Below, in pieces: positions 23,401 through 35,785 of a stretch of DNA of 64,000 bases. Source of the stretch: Copromyces sp. CBS 386.78 (lineage: Eukaryota > Ascomycota > Sordariomycetes > Sordariales > Sordariaceae); NCBI GenBank assembly GCA_030685235.1, contig MU839143.1:186001-250000 (forward strand). The letters run 5' to 3'. The translations under genes and the position numbers were made by a program. The first letter of the stretch is position 1, and each line of letters starts with the position of its first letter. The notes under the pieces were generated by a model, which saw only the letters and a list, made by a program, of their open reading frames with translations, was not told the DNA's origin and did not search any database.

Positions 23401-26400
23401 TCGGTGCGAGAGCCCAAAGCATTGGTTTGGTACGGCTTGTTCTTTAGTGTCCAGTGGTGTGGAACGGCACCATTGACAGCTGCCTCTTCCTTCAACACGC
23501 CACGCAACAACGGTCCAAGGCTTCGAATCAGACGAATGTAATAGTCATACACGTTGACAGCTGGCATGCTGACCATCTGGCTCCGGTTGGAGAACGGGAA
23601 ACAGTGGTATAGAATCTTGATCAAGGTCTGTATGTTGAGCAGAGCCTTCACCGTCTCTGTTCCGCTCGAAACATCCGGGGTGAGCTTCTTGTCAGCTGAT
23701 TCATCCTCTTGTACGAGAGGCACAGATGAATCCGAACTGAGGAAGGGTGCAAAGAAAGGCTCCGTAGTTGTGGGATTGATCCGCGGCTGAAGAACCTTGA
23801 CAGTGTTCTCCATCCTGAAGAGTAACGAAGGTAGCCCGACAATCTGAGCAGACTCAATGAGCTGCGAGGTGGCCGCGACTAGCATGCGGCAGGCCGGTGT
23901 CTCGGCGAAATCGTAAGGAAGGCTGGGAGATTGTGCAAGATCCAATAGAATTTCAATCCCACCAGCAGAGATAAGAGCTCCCTTAAGATGCGAGTTGCTG
24001 ATGATGGGCTGAAGGAACGTAGAAAGGACTTGAATATAAGGGACCGATGGGGCTTGTGCGGGCTTATCGTTACCAGTTGATGAAGGGCTCGCTTCCGACG
24101 TTTCCACATCCGCATCGTCTGTGGCCTTGTCTTTGCCTTTACCCTTCAACTCAGTAGCCTTCGATGATTCAGCAACCGGGTCAGCAGACAGTTCAGGTGC
24201 CTCAAGCCTCGCGCCGCATGCTTTCTTGGCATCCATGGTCTTGACCAGGTGCGTGACCCTCGCAATCATGTCGATGATAGCATTGGCGATGGCAGGCCGT
24301 AACGCCGGGTGATGACGGGAGAGTTCGTCAAGACTACTACCAATAGTACTAGCCAGTTCAGGATCGTGCGCCATGCACTGGACATGAGTAGCGCTTTCAA
24401 ATATCTCCATGTAGCTCTGGATGGCACCAGATGAGAGAACCATCTTCATGCCGCGGTTATTGAGTGAAATCGAGTTCAGTACCGTGGGAATGATGTTCAT
24501 GGATTCAGAGGACGGCAGGATGCCATGGGCGGGCGGGAAGTCTCGAGGTGCTTCGAGCATTTCTTGAGTTGGTGGATGTGTTTGAGCAGCCGCCTGGCCG
24601 TCTGAGGCGGCCTCGTCCGCACCGGCATCATCTTCACTATCGTCATTGGCTTCGTTGCCATCACCACCGTCATTGGCTCTGGGTTGGCGAGGTTCTGGTG
24701 ACGGCTTCTCAACGGGCATGGACACCGGCCGATTGGTAACAGACTCAAGAAAGGCTTGGATCCACCCAGACTCCGAGATAGCTGCAAAGCTCGTAGGATC
24801 ATTGTTGATGAAATCGCTGAGGAGGGTTGTAGCATTTGACCACACGACCGTGCCGAAGAACCGGTTCTGGCGCGCAATTGTGCAGAGGCTGCCGAGCAAA
24901 GACGAGTTGTCGACCAGGTTCCTCAACAGGCGCTCTGTATTGGTGCCATCGAAGGAGTACGTATTAGCCATGACATGGTGGATAAACTTCAGGAGCCACT
25001 TGAGCGTCTGTTGATGGTAGAAGGGAATGCTATAATCCACAAGGGAAGCGTGAAGTTCGGGTTTTGTTCCAAGACCAGCCTCCGTGAGGACCTTGCTCTC
25101 CCGAACGGTATGGACTATGAGGTTCGTGATGGCGTCCAGACCACCGGCGGTGTTCAGCTGTGAGAAGGCAGTCTGATACGCGTAAGTCAGACTGTCCAGA
25201 AAGGCGAGTACCATGCTATAATTGCGACTGGCAACGGCCGTTCGAAGGTTAAGAATTTCGACGAAACATTCCATAAGGCCGGCAGTCATCATCTCCTGGC
25301 CGATACGCGTAGCCATAGCTATCTGAAGAGTCAACCCGAACAGGTTGCTTCGCCAAGTATCTGCATCCAGCTCGTCTTGGTCATCGACAGGGGCGTCCTG
25401 TTTCATGTCCGCAACGGCTATTCTGATGACGTAGAGAAGAATGCCATGGTTAACGTTTACGTTTAAAGCCGCCAGGACATCCGAGTGCTTTTCTTGTTGG
25501 TGGGAGATGGCCTCAAGCAGAGCCAGCGTGATGCTTTGGAGCCATTTCGGGACCTCGCTAGGGTTTCCGTCCGGGGAAGGGGCAATAAGTTCGGCCAGCT
25601 GATACACTAGCTGAAATTTCCTGGGTTCGTCTTTGTCGTACTTGAGGACTTTGTCGACAAAGACGGCCTCGGGTAGGATGTAGGCGAGGTTGGTAATGGC
25701 CAGCAGGCGAACGGACAAGGCCAGCTGACGCTCTCTCTCGGTTCCCATCAACGCCTTGCATATCCTCAAGCGGCTGGTAAACTCGAATTTCATGGCGGGT
25801 GGCATGTCGGCGGGACACAGCTCATACAGCTCATATATGGTTTTCGACGCGATGACGGACCGTGGGATTTCCACCACCTTGGGCCCATCGCGGTCATCCG
25901 TAGCTGCTGCCGACGGCTTGAGGGGCGAAACTTCTTCCGAACTTCCGACACGTTGAGAACGGGATGGTTGGGACACGGTAGTTGAGCTACGACGGAGCGG
26001 CGTTGGGGCAGCAGGCGACGAGCCGGTGCGAGGCTCCACAGGCTGAGCCTCCTTGGAATCCCGGGCGCTAGACTCGACATTGCTTGTGTCGGGATAATAC
26101 GACATCTTAAGGTCGCCCCAGCTCTTCCACGAGTCCTCTTCGCTGGGTTGGCTCAGAGCAAGGGCCTTGAGGTCGTTGGCATACATGGACGCAACATTCT
26201 TGGGGCCATTAGCCTTTTCCTTTTCCTTTTCCTTACCCTTGGCATTCGAGCCAGCTGAAGCGGCCGGGGCAGCTGAGGATGACTCTAGGGACTTGGCGAT
26301 GGGCGTCCTCATGAATGGCCGTGCAAGCAGTTGCACCTTTTCGAGGTTTATGTTGTAGTGGTTGGCTAACAAAGCTGGGTTCACTGAACGTGGAGGCGAA

Positions 26401-27012
26401 GGCATGCGCTTGACGGACGCATTATACCTCTGGGCCAGCTCCAATCCAACCTCCAGAGCGGCCTGTTGAACCTCAAGATATGGGCTGTTGATAAGGCAGT
26501 CGATGTGGTGACTACTCGCGTAGATGCTTCTGTTGCCGCAGTGCTCGAGCAGCATGCGGGTGAACTTGAGTATAGCCACGAGAAGCCGGCAATCTCCATC
26601 CTCCTTGTACCCGACCTCAGCCAAACGCTCGGCACTCCAAGGCTCGTCGCGGTATTCGAGTGAGGGTGCGCCCCTGTTGAGGAGGACATCACGTTCAAAG
26701 TCGCGCGTTTGAGGACCCTTGGATAGCCCGTATGTTGCACATATTGATTCTAGAATGTTGTCGAAACGGTTGAGCAGCGGGATCCAGTGGTATAGGTCGC
26801 CGCGCGGGAACTGCCACCTTGGTGGGAACTCGTCGAGTCGTTGCGGGATGAGAGGCAGAGGTGCACTCGAGGCTGTCTCAACAAACCCTTTCAGCCAAGG
26901 AGACTGGGACAGAACAGTTAGCAGACAGACGGATAAAACACGATGGAAACGGGCGGCAATTTACCAGAGTCTCCCTGTGTTTTGGCTGCATGGGCTTGGT
27001 AATCTGCCCCAT
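14423..27012 (-). CDS. tom1: Giant HECT E3 ubiquitin ligase, TOM1/HUWE1 class
   Basis: Seven exons can be built: 27012-26965, 26903-19148, 19092-19030, 18974-18837, 18778-14981, 14925-14581 and 14517-14423. They add to exactly 4,080 codons plus stop, all introns being short GT-AG introns. TOM1/HUWE1 ligases ubiquitinate nuclear and ribosomal substrates. The N-terminal 1,300 residues match the armadillo-like region of the family (DUF908/DUF913 type). A very acidic tract of Asp/Glu lies around residues 2,380-2,640. A charged Lys/Glu/Ala coiled coil follows near residue 2,850. The C-terminal ~350 residues are the HECT domain, with [26 protein letters not shown], the N-lobe block [15 protein letters not shown] and the catalytic cysteine of HTCFN at residue 4047. 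That codon lies three codons upstream of the last intron, so the final 95-nt exon encodes only the LDLPEYES...YFGFA tail. The start ([16 protein letters not shown]) is in a 48-nt first exon. Orthology is secure at class level. Confidence 0.93.
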
Positions 27013-29239
27013 GGCTGCGACGCGGCCGGGCCGCTAGGCTGAACGAAAGGTGAAATCTCCCCCTCCACTACACAACACGTCCCCGTTTATGGACGGTAGC
27101 TTCCGGGGTGAAAGCGAGACAGGCAGCGTAGCTAGATATCGAACAGAAAGTAGATTCGGATAACGAGCGACAACTGGTTTGGAGATGTCAGTAATGGCGT
27201 TGCCAGTTGGAAGAACGAAGGAAGAAGCGGGAAGTGGGGGTCGTGGCGGGCGATGGTAGACTGAGAGGCCGAGCAGGTCAAGATGCGGTTGGACCGTGAA
27301 TCCGTGATGGGCACGATTACGCACCTGGTTGGAGAACTCTAAAAGACGAGTGCAGGTCGTCCTTTGGTGTTCAAATCTTCCAGAGGCCGCGCGATGCCGG
27401 AGATGTGTGAGAGACGGTTGTTGGCGGGGTATCTATCAAACAGCCGTCGTCGTCGTCGTGATGATGCGTTGGTTGGGCAAGCGAGCGGATTGTTTTGTTG
27501 TTTCTTGTTAAGTTATTCGTGTCTTGTAGCAAGAGACAGGAGGAGCTCAACCCGAACTTGTCCTGAGAAATGGTTGGAAGGCACTGGCAGGCCTGCTGCG
27601 GGCGGGTGCGGGGCGACGAGTTGGGACTCCCGTCTTTGGGGTCTTTTGGTTTTGGGAGAGCAGCCGCTTTCAAAAGTGGAAAGAAGCACGTCCCACTTGC
27701 ACACTTGCAGGGCAATCAGCAGAATGCAGTCCGTCGTTTGCTCGCGCAGCAAAAATGCTCCAACTTTTGGTTTTTTTCGCGACGTCCGCGCAGAAAGAGC
27801 GAACGATGGGAGAGAAGGTAGGTAGGTAGGTGGTTGGGGCAGGTGGTGTTGAGGTCGGGTTGGCAGTTGCAAAGTTCCATTCGATGGAGGTCCGGTTGAG
27901 CCAGTGACGGGAGTGCAGTCAGCAAAGTCCATGTCGGGAAGCTTCCCTGGGTGACATGGGTGATGGTTGGCCGTGGAGGGGGTGGGTTGCGCCGCAGTTT
28001 GCAAGCCCGTCACGGGCAGCCGTAGGATACTGTTACGTTTGAACCACCGCGACAAATGGTCCTTCTTACACTGTACCGTTATTTCAACAAAGTCACTAGA
28101 CTAGGTAACTTCCACAACGGTTATAAGTCCTCTTGCTGGCCTGATAAAAGACCTTTGGAACATAGACTACTAAGGGAACGGTAACTGTTAGTCAACCCTC
28201 TGCTGTTGTCCTATGTTATCGGGACAAGGTTTCCAAGGTAGTAGGCGGGCAGGGGACAAAGCTTCCATGGTGAGCTTCCACTTGAATTGCTGCGCCGTAC
28301 AATTGTTTATTGTTACGGTACTTTACACTCCAAGGAGAGTATGAGTTGCATGACATCAAAACCTCAAACCATCGCGTAATCATGTTTCCGTCGCGGTCTT
28401 CTTTCATAATGAAGGTAAATAGATTGTCCTTACATACTACTATCATGCGTATGTGCTGTATAAAAAGGCCCAAGGTAAAGATACAAGTACATCATCCATC
28501 GCATTGTCTGTAAAGGGAAGTATCACAAGGGATGTCTGCCCCATCTTGAGCCGGTTTATTACGTCGTCGTAAAAGGTAAGGTACCTTACCTTTTACTGCC
28601 GTTACACCGAAGAAGAGACACCGGCCGGCCCCACGTCCTTGGAGGCTCTGGAGAAGCCAAAGCGGGCACTTCAGCGGACGGCCGGGGCAGGCTGGACGGG
28701 AGCTGGCGGGGAGATCATCCACTGTCTCCAACAAGGCTTCGACAAGTACTTAGCAATTCGCAGCTGGAAGCCTGGGCCGGGCTGACACGAAGGAGACCCC
28801 ACTTTGATTCACGACGTAAAATGCCTTGGCAAATGGCTCGTGCAGAGGTACGAGGGTACTTGAGACCTGGCGCAAGAAACGTCCAACGCCTAGGGCTATG
28901 GGTCCCTTCGGTACCGCCGAAACTTGTGGCCGAAAAAGTCCGCGAAATTTCCACACCCACATTTTCCAAAATCGACTTTGTGACCGCCGCCAGCACCGCC
29001 ATCACAACCTCGCAACCGCACCGTCAACGATCCACGACGAGGTGAGTACATTCGCTTTTTTGCCAATCCCCATTCCCACCGACCGCCCGACGAGGAGAAA
29101 GTTAGTAGTTTTCGCATTTGGGGCACGCTGGCGTGCCACTTTCGCAATCCACAACCACCCTTCGAAACCGACGACGAACGACGATCGACAGCAAAGGCAG
29201 CAGAGCTAACCACCATCGACCACTTCAGGAACCGGCAAA
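27013..29239. promoter_or_regulatory. Divergent region between the HECT ligase and RPS8
   Basis: About 2.2 kb between two divergent 5' ends. It includes a proline/threonine-coding minus frame at 27,513-28,055, which I do not believe is a gene, a (CGT)n run near 27,445, a GTAG tetranucleotide run near 27,818-27,832, and a perfect 28-bp palindrome at 28,569-28,596. The last 40 bp before 29,240 give the RPS8 leader (AACCGGCAAAATGGG). No other gene can be supported. Confidence 0.4.
28569..28596. repeat. Perfect 28-bp palindrome
   Basis: The sequence around AAGGTAAGGTACCTTACCTT reads identically on both strands for 28 bases. Its core GGTAAGGTACCTTA recurs at about 31,909-31,922. It lies about 640 bp upstream of RPS8. 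It could be a protein-binding site or a cruciform-prone repeat; the sequence shows only the symmetry. Confidence 0.8.
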
Positions 29240-30124
29240 ATGGGTATCTCCAGAGACTCCAGGCACAAGCGCTCCCACACCGGTGCTAAGCGCGCGTATG
29301 TTCATCCCACCCCCCATCCTGAAATGCTGCCTGTATCCCGGCTAACGTGTGTCTTTTTGCAGTTACTACCGTACGTATACATGATAATATTCTCGAAGGT
29401 CCGCTTGGGAGGTCAATGTTCTTGCAGAAATGCAGAGCTTGTCTGAACCCCTCGCGTTCTGAGCCTGTTTTGACGCGTACAAAAGAAATTAATTCTGACA
29501 AACGCGGCAGGGAAGAAGAGAGCCTTCGAGGCGGGTCGCCAGCCCGCTAACACCCGTATCGGTGCTAAGCGTATTCACACCGTCCGCACCCGCGGCGGTA
29601 ACCACAAGTACCGTGCCCTCCGTCTCGACTCCGGTAACTTCGCCTGGGCCTCTGAGGGTTGCACTCGCAAGACTCGTGTGATCGCTGTCGCGTGTAAGTT
29701 TTTGGCTCCCATGTTTCCGGTCAAGAGACCACGTTCAGAAGCTGATATGGTGACTTTTCTAGACCACCCTTCCAACAACGAGCTTGTCCGTACCAACACC
29801 CTCACCAAGTCCGCCGTTGTCCAGGTCGACGCCGCTCCTTTCCGTCAGTGGTACGAGGCCCACTACGGCCAGGCCCTCGGTCGCCGCCGCCAGCAGAAGC
29901 AGGGTCAGGTTCTTGAGGAGGTCAAGAAGTCCAAGTCTGTCGAGAAGAAGCAGGCTGAGCGCTTCGCCGCCTCCGGCAAGGTCGACGCCGCTCTCGAGAA
30001 GCAGTTCGAGGCCGGTCGCCTCTACGCCGTCATCTCTTCCCGCCCCGGCCAGTCCGGTCGCTGCGACGGCTACATCCTCGAGGGTGAGGAGCTCGCCTTC
30101 TACCAGCGCAAGCTCCACAAGTAA
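29240..30124 (+). CDS. rps8: 40S ribosomal protein S8 (eS8)
   Basis: Four exons: 29240-29295, 29363-29370, 29511-29693 and 29763-30124, giving 202 codons plus stop, exactly the fungal length. eS8 is a structural protein of the small ribosomal subunit. Landmarks are MGISRDSRHKRSHTGAKR at the start, KKRAFEAGRQPANTRIG, the basic HTVRTRGGNHKYRALRLD block, and GRCDGYILEGEELAFYQRKL at the end. Exon 2 is an 8-nt micro-exon (TTACTACC) encoding the middle of AYYR; without it the frame breaks. Donors are GTATGT, GTACGT and GTAAGT. Strong codon bias toward C-ending codons fits a highly expressed gene. It diverges from the HECT ligase and converges on the TBC gene. Confidence 0.96.
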
Positions 30125-31112
30125 ACGTCTCGCCCCTGCCGGGAGATGGTTGCTGTGCCAGGAGGATCAGGGAGGAAGATGGATTGATGGGTCAAGGCTC
30201 GCGTCGGCTGTCCGCCCGATTGTCGAGTCTGTCGTGTCCGCTGTCATGCAAGCCATGCGCAGCGGTGCGAGGACCAACATGTGGTTCCCCGTCGTCTGAA
30301 AAAGGATGGCGGCACCCACTGCTTATACCCTTTCGCTGCTTCGTTTTTTTCGGTAAAAGGCATGGAACGGGGTTTATAGGGCAACGGGATAATGAGAAAT
30401 ACCATGACAATTTACAGCCACCCGAGTCAATCCAAACATTCACTTCACTGTTCTTGAAATTGCCCTTTTATGTGACGTAGGATTCTATGTTTTGAGGAGC
30501 TCGGAGATGGAATCTGGATTCTCGGTTACTTTGCATCAGAGCCGACATGTTTGCGAAATTGGAAAGAAATTGCAGCAGCAGCAGCAGGTGTTCGATATTT
30601 TGGTACTTGAGTGAACGGAATAATGGCCTCGATGATTTCAAGACTCGGCCTTGTCATTCTAGAATAGGCTCGGGAACTGGACTCGATATGCCTTGCCCAG
30701 TTTGCCTATTCCAACTTGATCTGCAATGGCCTATATCTTCTCTTAACTTCAGCTACCTATCTCACTTGTTGTGCTTGAATCGCCAACATTATTTCACATA
30801 TCAACACCTTTCCATATCCAAAACACCACAGCCTTTAGTATGAAGCCATTGAAGTTGATGATGTTGCGTGAATCTCTACTTGTTGAACCTACAGCCATGT
30901 GAACATGGGGTTTCAGAAGTATGTATTGATTCCTTCTCCTCTCCCTGTGTGAGCTCGCTCAACATTCATCTTCTCTTTGATCACGCATGGGTGATGAATA
31001 AAAAAAAATAAAAAAAGGAGGAGGACCGGAATCACGGGAGAAGAGAAACAAGAACGTAGTTCCTCCAAGTAGAATAGTTGGTAGACACCAAAGTTACCGT
31101 ACCTGTGTGAAG

Positions 31113-31143
<31 letters not shown>

Positions 31144-31231
31144 TTTGTGTGTGTGTGTGTACGTACCTACCTACCTAGGTAGGTACTGTCAAAGTTAGAA
31201 AGGCTGCGTGCGCAACCGGGAAAAAAACATC

Positions 31232-31262
<31 letters not shown>

Positions 31263-32749
31263 AAATGAAGCTGCATTCCGTTCCGTCCTCTTCTTCTTCT
31301 TTTTTTCTAAAGCCTGTTCACCAATTCTTCCCCTTCTTTTTTTTTCCTTTTCTTTTCTTCTTTCGCCTTGAGAATGCCGGCGCGCGGGGACATCACAGGA
31401 AATTTGATTGAAGGGCTTCCATTGGGAACTTCCCAACATATAGTCTAGGTACTGCTTGATATCCCAAATGTCTCCCCCCCCTCCCAATTTTATCGAGTAG
31501 GGTCACTCCCTACCTACTTACCTACCTACCTACCGACACAGTACCTTGGGTATGTCCAGTGGACGTCAATGTCTATGGTACGCATCTGATACCTAAGGTA
31601 GCTCCCGTCAACAAGCTCTTTGACTTCGAACTTCCGACTTCTTACATGCTCATCGTATTTCTTCCTATTTTTCTCCCCTTTTTTCTTTTTCTCCCTTGGC
31701 AACCGAAGTGCCGACCTATCTCCCGATCTACCACCGCACAGTCGAGTTCAATCATCACTTAGTGATATGATTTGATTTGATTGGATAGCTGTCTTCTTCT
31801 TCTTCTCTTTACTTGTATTCAACGTCCCTTTTATGTGTCAGTCTGTCAGTCCGTCAGTCCTGTGATTTTTCGTACGCTACCTTTCTGTTTAGCTTACTTA
31901 TCTCCTAGGTAAGGTACCTTAGACTAGACTAAGCCATCCGTTATCACGTTCCCATGGGTATTCTTGAACTTGACCTTGAACTTGATACCTGGACGGGCAT
32001 ACCTATTTCAAAAGAGCAGTAGACTAGAGCGTGGTCAAGAGCCGACTTCCTCTTGGTGTAGTGGAATAGACGGTAAGTAAGGATCAGAAAGGAGTCCAAG
32101 AATATTGGTGTGGTTTTTGACCAAGATCAACTGGAATACAAATTGAAATTGGCCTATCTCCTCTTCCCTCGTCGTGGGTTGCTGTTCTATCATTCTTGTA
32201 CAGCAACTTCACATCACGATAATTTTCACTACACACATTCCTTTTTTTTCTTTTTCTCTTGGGTCGTCACCGTGTTGTAAAGTATGCTTTTATGCTCTCT
32301 TCCATGCTTGCTCATGCTCCCTCTCTCCGTGTTCTATATGTGATACCAATTCCACAGTTCCAATACTCAATGTCTATCTTCCTTCCTCTCCTTCTTCTCC
32401 CAAATGAACGCCTTCATGATCGATGTGCTAACGTGATAAAAGAGATTCGACATGATGGACCGAAACAGCAAGCCTGGCGACCACAATGACAATGGAGGCG
32501 TTGTTCATACCTCCCTACACCTATCCATGTCCAAGACATGAAGCAAAAGCAAGGCTGTGATGGTTCTCTCCGTCTGCCAAGATTCCATTTACTTGTCTCC
32601 TGAACAACAACAACAACAACAAGGCTAATTGTCCAACAACTTCAAACAATTACCACTATTAGACACCCGTATTCCATGCTCCATACCACATACCTCCATA
32701 CCACATACCGCACCTTGATCAAAACTTCATCACTCCTTGAGGCGATCAA
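30125..32749. other. Gene-free, microsatellite-rich convergent region
   Basis: About 2.6 kb between the 3' ends of RPS8 and the TBC gene. It holds a compound microsatellite at about 31,112-31,161 (GT, then GA, then GT), ACCT tetranucleotide runs near 31,164 and 31,512, a poly-A run near 31,232-31,252, pyrimidine-rich stretches, and a (CAA)n run near 32,607-32,625. No reading frame looks coding. Confidence 0.5.
31112..31190. repeat. Compound microsatellite with flanking ACCT palindrome
   Basis: Runs of GT, GA and again GT are followed directly by ACCTACCTACCTAGGTAGGTA, whose central 18 bases are palindromic. This is simple repeat sequence, probably produced by slippage. Confidence 0.85.
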
Positions 32750-35700
32750 TCAAGCAGCCTGCACCTGCCTCTTAAGATCCGCCCACTTCCTAGAAAGCGT
32801 TTCATGAGCCGAGTTAATCTGCTCACGACATGAGTTAGCATTCTTTTCATTGTTCCCCTTTCTTCTCCCCTTTAAGAAAGAATCAAAAACTTACCTCAGC
32901 ATACTGCAACTTCGTCTGCACAAGCTGCTCCTCCAAATCTGCCAGTTCCTTCTCGAGCTTCTGGTTCTCCTCATGGACCTTCTCGTTCCTCTTCATGAGA
33001 TCGTCCCTCTCGAGACTCCACTTGTTCTCCAGCTCCTCCGGCTGATGTTCTATTACCACTCTGAGCTCCTTCACCTGGCCCTTCAGGGACTCATTTTCAT
33101 CCTTCAGCTCTTCGTTCTCAACTTTGGTGCGCACCAGCTCCGTCGCCAGCGAGGCCTGCTCGCGATCCACGGCCTCAATGCGCTCTTCCAGCCGACGCAC
33201 CATGACGGCGTAGTTGGTGTTGGCCTGTTTCAGACCCTCGAGTTCCTGCTCCCGCTCCTTCTCGGCCTTGGTCTTGTCTTCCCACTCTTTACCGTACTCC
33301 TTGAGCAGCTCGGCCGTGATCTTGACGTCGCAGGCGTCGCGGACGAGCTGGTCGGCGCGGTAGACCTCCTTGTCGATGCTGGCGGAGCTGGAGCCGAAGA
33401 AGCCGTTCTCGAGGATGGAGTTGGACGAGGGCGTGGCGTCGATGTAGACGTCGAAGAGCCGATCTTTCAAAAATGTGGTGAGCTGCGACATGTCGGACAT
33501 GCCGAGCAGGGCGGTCGCGTTCTTTTGCATGAGCACGATGCCGAACTTGATGATGGCCGAGAGACCCTCGGAGAAGATCAGGTCGTAGATGCGCAGGACG
33601 AGCTGCAGGGGGAAGCGGTAGGCGAAGAGGGTGAGGAACCACTGCGTGGCGTAGAGGTGGGGGGAGATGCCGCGGCGGTGGAGGTGGCAGTAGAGAGCGG
33701 GCTCGAGGTCCTCGAGCAGGCGCTCAAACTGGTAGAGGCACTTGTGCAGGCCGGGCATGTCCTGGATGAAGAGCTCGCGAAGGTGGTACTGGTTCATTAG
33801 TCGTACCAGCAGGCAGAAGGCCTCCTCCTCGGGCATGTTGAAGAGCAGAGGCATGACGAGGAAGTTCATGCCCTGGGCATAGCCGACGCCTTCGTCGAAG
33901 AGAGCATAGGCCTTGCACACGCCAAAGAGGCCCTCCTGAAGCCCCTGAGCGGCGGCAAACTTGGAATAGCTCGTTCGAGCGCCCAGATCCCTCCTAATGA
34001 CCTTTTCGAGCCTCGATAGCATCTCCTTGTCTTCCTTCTCCTTCTTCTTGCGCTCCGCCGCAGCCAGAGCCTGAGCCTTGACGAAGGCTTCCGAGTCTTT
34101 CTCTGTCGGAGAAGGAGCACCGGTTCCGTTGGGTCCAGACTTTTCCGAGTGAACTGACGAAGCGGACGAGGGCGTATCCTTGCCGCTCGCCTTACCGTTA
34201 CTTAGTGATATTGAGGCATTGCTCTGCCTGTCACTTTTCCTCTCCTTGTCTGTACCCCTCGCTACCAAGTCCCGGTAGACTGTTTCCAGTTCCTCGTTTT
34301 TGCTTTGTGCCAGAACTTGCCAAATGACTCCACGGATTGCGCTGGGGATACCCTTCGCAATGGCCTCCTTCAACTGCTCAGGGCTTGTCCGAGCAACAGC
34401 TGCGGGACCTTCGTAAACGACCGTCTGCCACAAATCCCAGTCCACAGGAGAGTCGGAGCCTGCTGAAGGGCCAGCAGTAACTCCGGATGCTGTACCGGGT
34501 GCGAGAGCCGGGTTGGGAGTTGGCGGAAGTGGCGATGGAGGGGGTTGAACCGCTTCCTTCTCCTCAGGGGTAGAGCTCTTCTCATCATCGTCTCCCGTGG
34601 GCGCACTGCCTTCTTCCCTTAGACGCAGCTGCTTGAAACGATCCTTCAGAGTGTTCTTGTTGCCACCCTCCTCGTCAACCTTGCCTAATGTTCCCTCGGG
34701 GTTGCTGGAAAGAGTCGCGACAGAGCTGGCGGTATTCCGTCTTGTACCAGTTGCGGCGGGTGCTGGTGGAGGCGGGTTGTTTACCTCCTTTGATGAACTC
34801 CTGGAGAGCCAGGAAAAGGGGCTAGTGAGTTTCCTGGTGACCGGAGGCGGTGGTGCTGGAGTAAGGGCAGCGGGCGCAGGCGGAGGAGGAGCGGCGGCGG
34901 CCACGGGAGCGGCGATGGGCGGGCTTTTTACTTCCTCGGTAGCGGAGGGTGACCAGGGCATGGCGGGCAGAGCACTGGCTACACTGCTTATTGACATCTT
35001 CTTTGTTGATGAAGGGGCCGTATCAAGGGTTTTTTCTGGGACTCCTTTGTCAGTATATCCTGGCGGGTTTTGCTAGGCTGTGGGCAGAACTTTGACCGCC
35101 TTGACGTACCTGTGTCTCCAATTGTAGAATTATCATTTAGGCTTACATCGTCCAGCGATGCAGCTGAGAAAGCGGACGCCTCTGAAGCCTTGGAAGCATG
35201 CGAGATGCGGTGTAGCGACTTGTTTTCCTGCTCCGTTGCCGGAGTCTCGAAGACCTCCTCCTGCTCCTCTTCCTTGTTCTCTGTTGTCTTGGGAACTTGG
35301 GGGGTTTCTGTGGTGTGGGAGACGGCGTCGTGGTCGGAATCGGCAGCGGGATCGTGCATTGATGGGGAGCGCGGGCGATTAAACGAGGAAGAGCGTTTTG
35401 TTAGGGACCTTAGGGAACCTGTGTCGATGGCATCTTCAAAAGTATCCTGCATTACCATGGTTGTTGTCAGCACTCGCTCGTACTATTCTTGCTTTGGGCA
35501 TCTGGAAGCATGGGTTGCCCTTGACTTCCCCAGGGGCAAGTAAGGGATGATGGGATGGGCCCAAACAAGACTTACGGTGTCCTTGTCGTCTGTGTCGGAC
35601 AAGACAGTGGAGGGAGCGAGAGAGGCTGGTCGCTGGTTGTCCTTTGTCTCTGTTGCGGGAGAGGAAGCAGCGTCCTCTTTCTCGAGCTCGTTGGTGACCT

Positions 35701-35785
35701 CCTGAACCGTCTCCTTGGGGACCTCTTTGGTAGCGACCTCCTCGTGGGCAGCAGCAGCCCCTTCCTGTACTTCGGATGCCGACAT
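32750..35785 (-). CDS. TBC-domain Rab GTPase-activating protein, GYP5-like
   Basis: Four exons: 35785-35576, 35446-35110, 35035-32895 and 32818-32750, about 918 residues. The last acceptor could instead be three bases upstream, adding one Gln. The protein would stimulate GTP hydrolysis by a Rab GTPase in vesicle transport at the Golgi or plasma membrane; GYP5 of yeast acts on Ypt1/Sec4. Residues 1-400 are disordered, rich in Pro, Ser and Glu. The TBC domain spans roughly 410-700: RGVIWQVLA, the arginine-finger segment VIRRDLGARTSY, the glutamine-finger block GYAQGMNFL, and WFLTLFAYRFPL. In VIRRDLGARTS the arginine is one residue further from the Asp than in the textbook IxxDxxR pattern. Residues about 760-915 form a long coiled coil, as in GYP5/EVI5-type proteins. 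The first exon-intron boundaries (GTAAGT, GTACGT) are clear. Confidence 0.88.

Noticed and set aside
27513..28055. A 180-codon minus frame upstream of the HECT ligase
   Set aside because: Low-complexity Pro/Thr/His composition, no motif, and it lies in the expected promoter and 5' UTR region.
32055..32070. TGGTGTAGTGG resembling a tRNA A box
   Set aside because: No matching B box or clover-leaf downstream.
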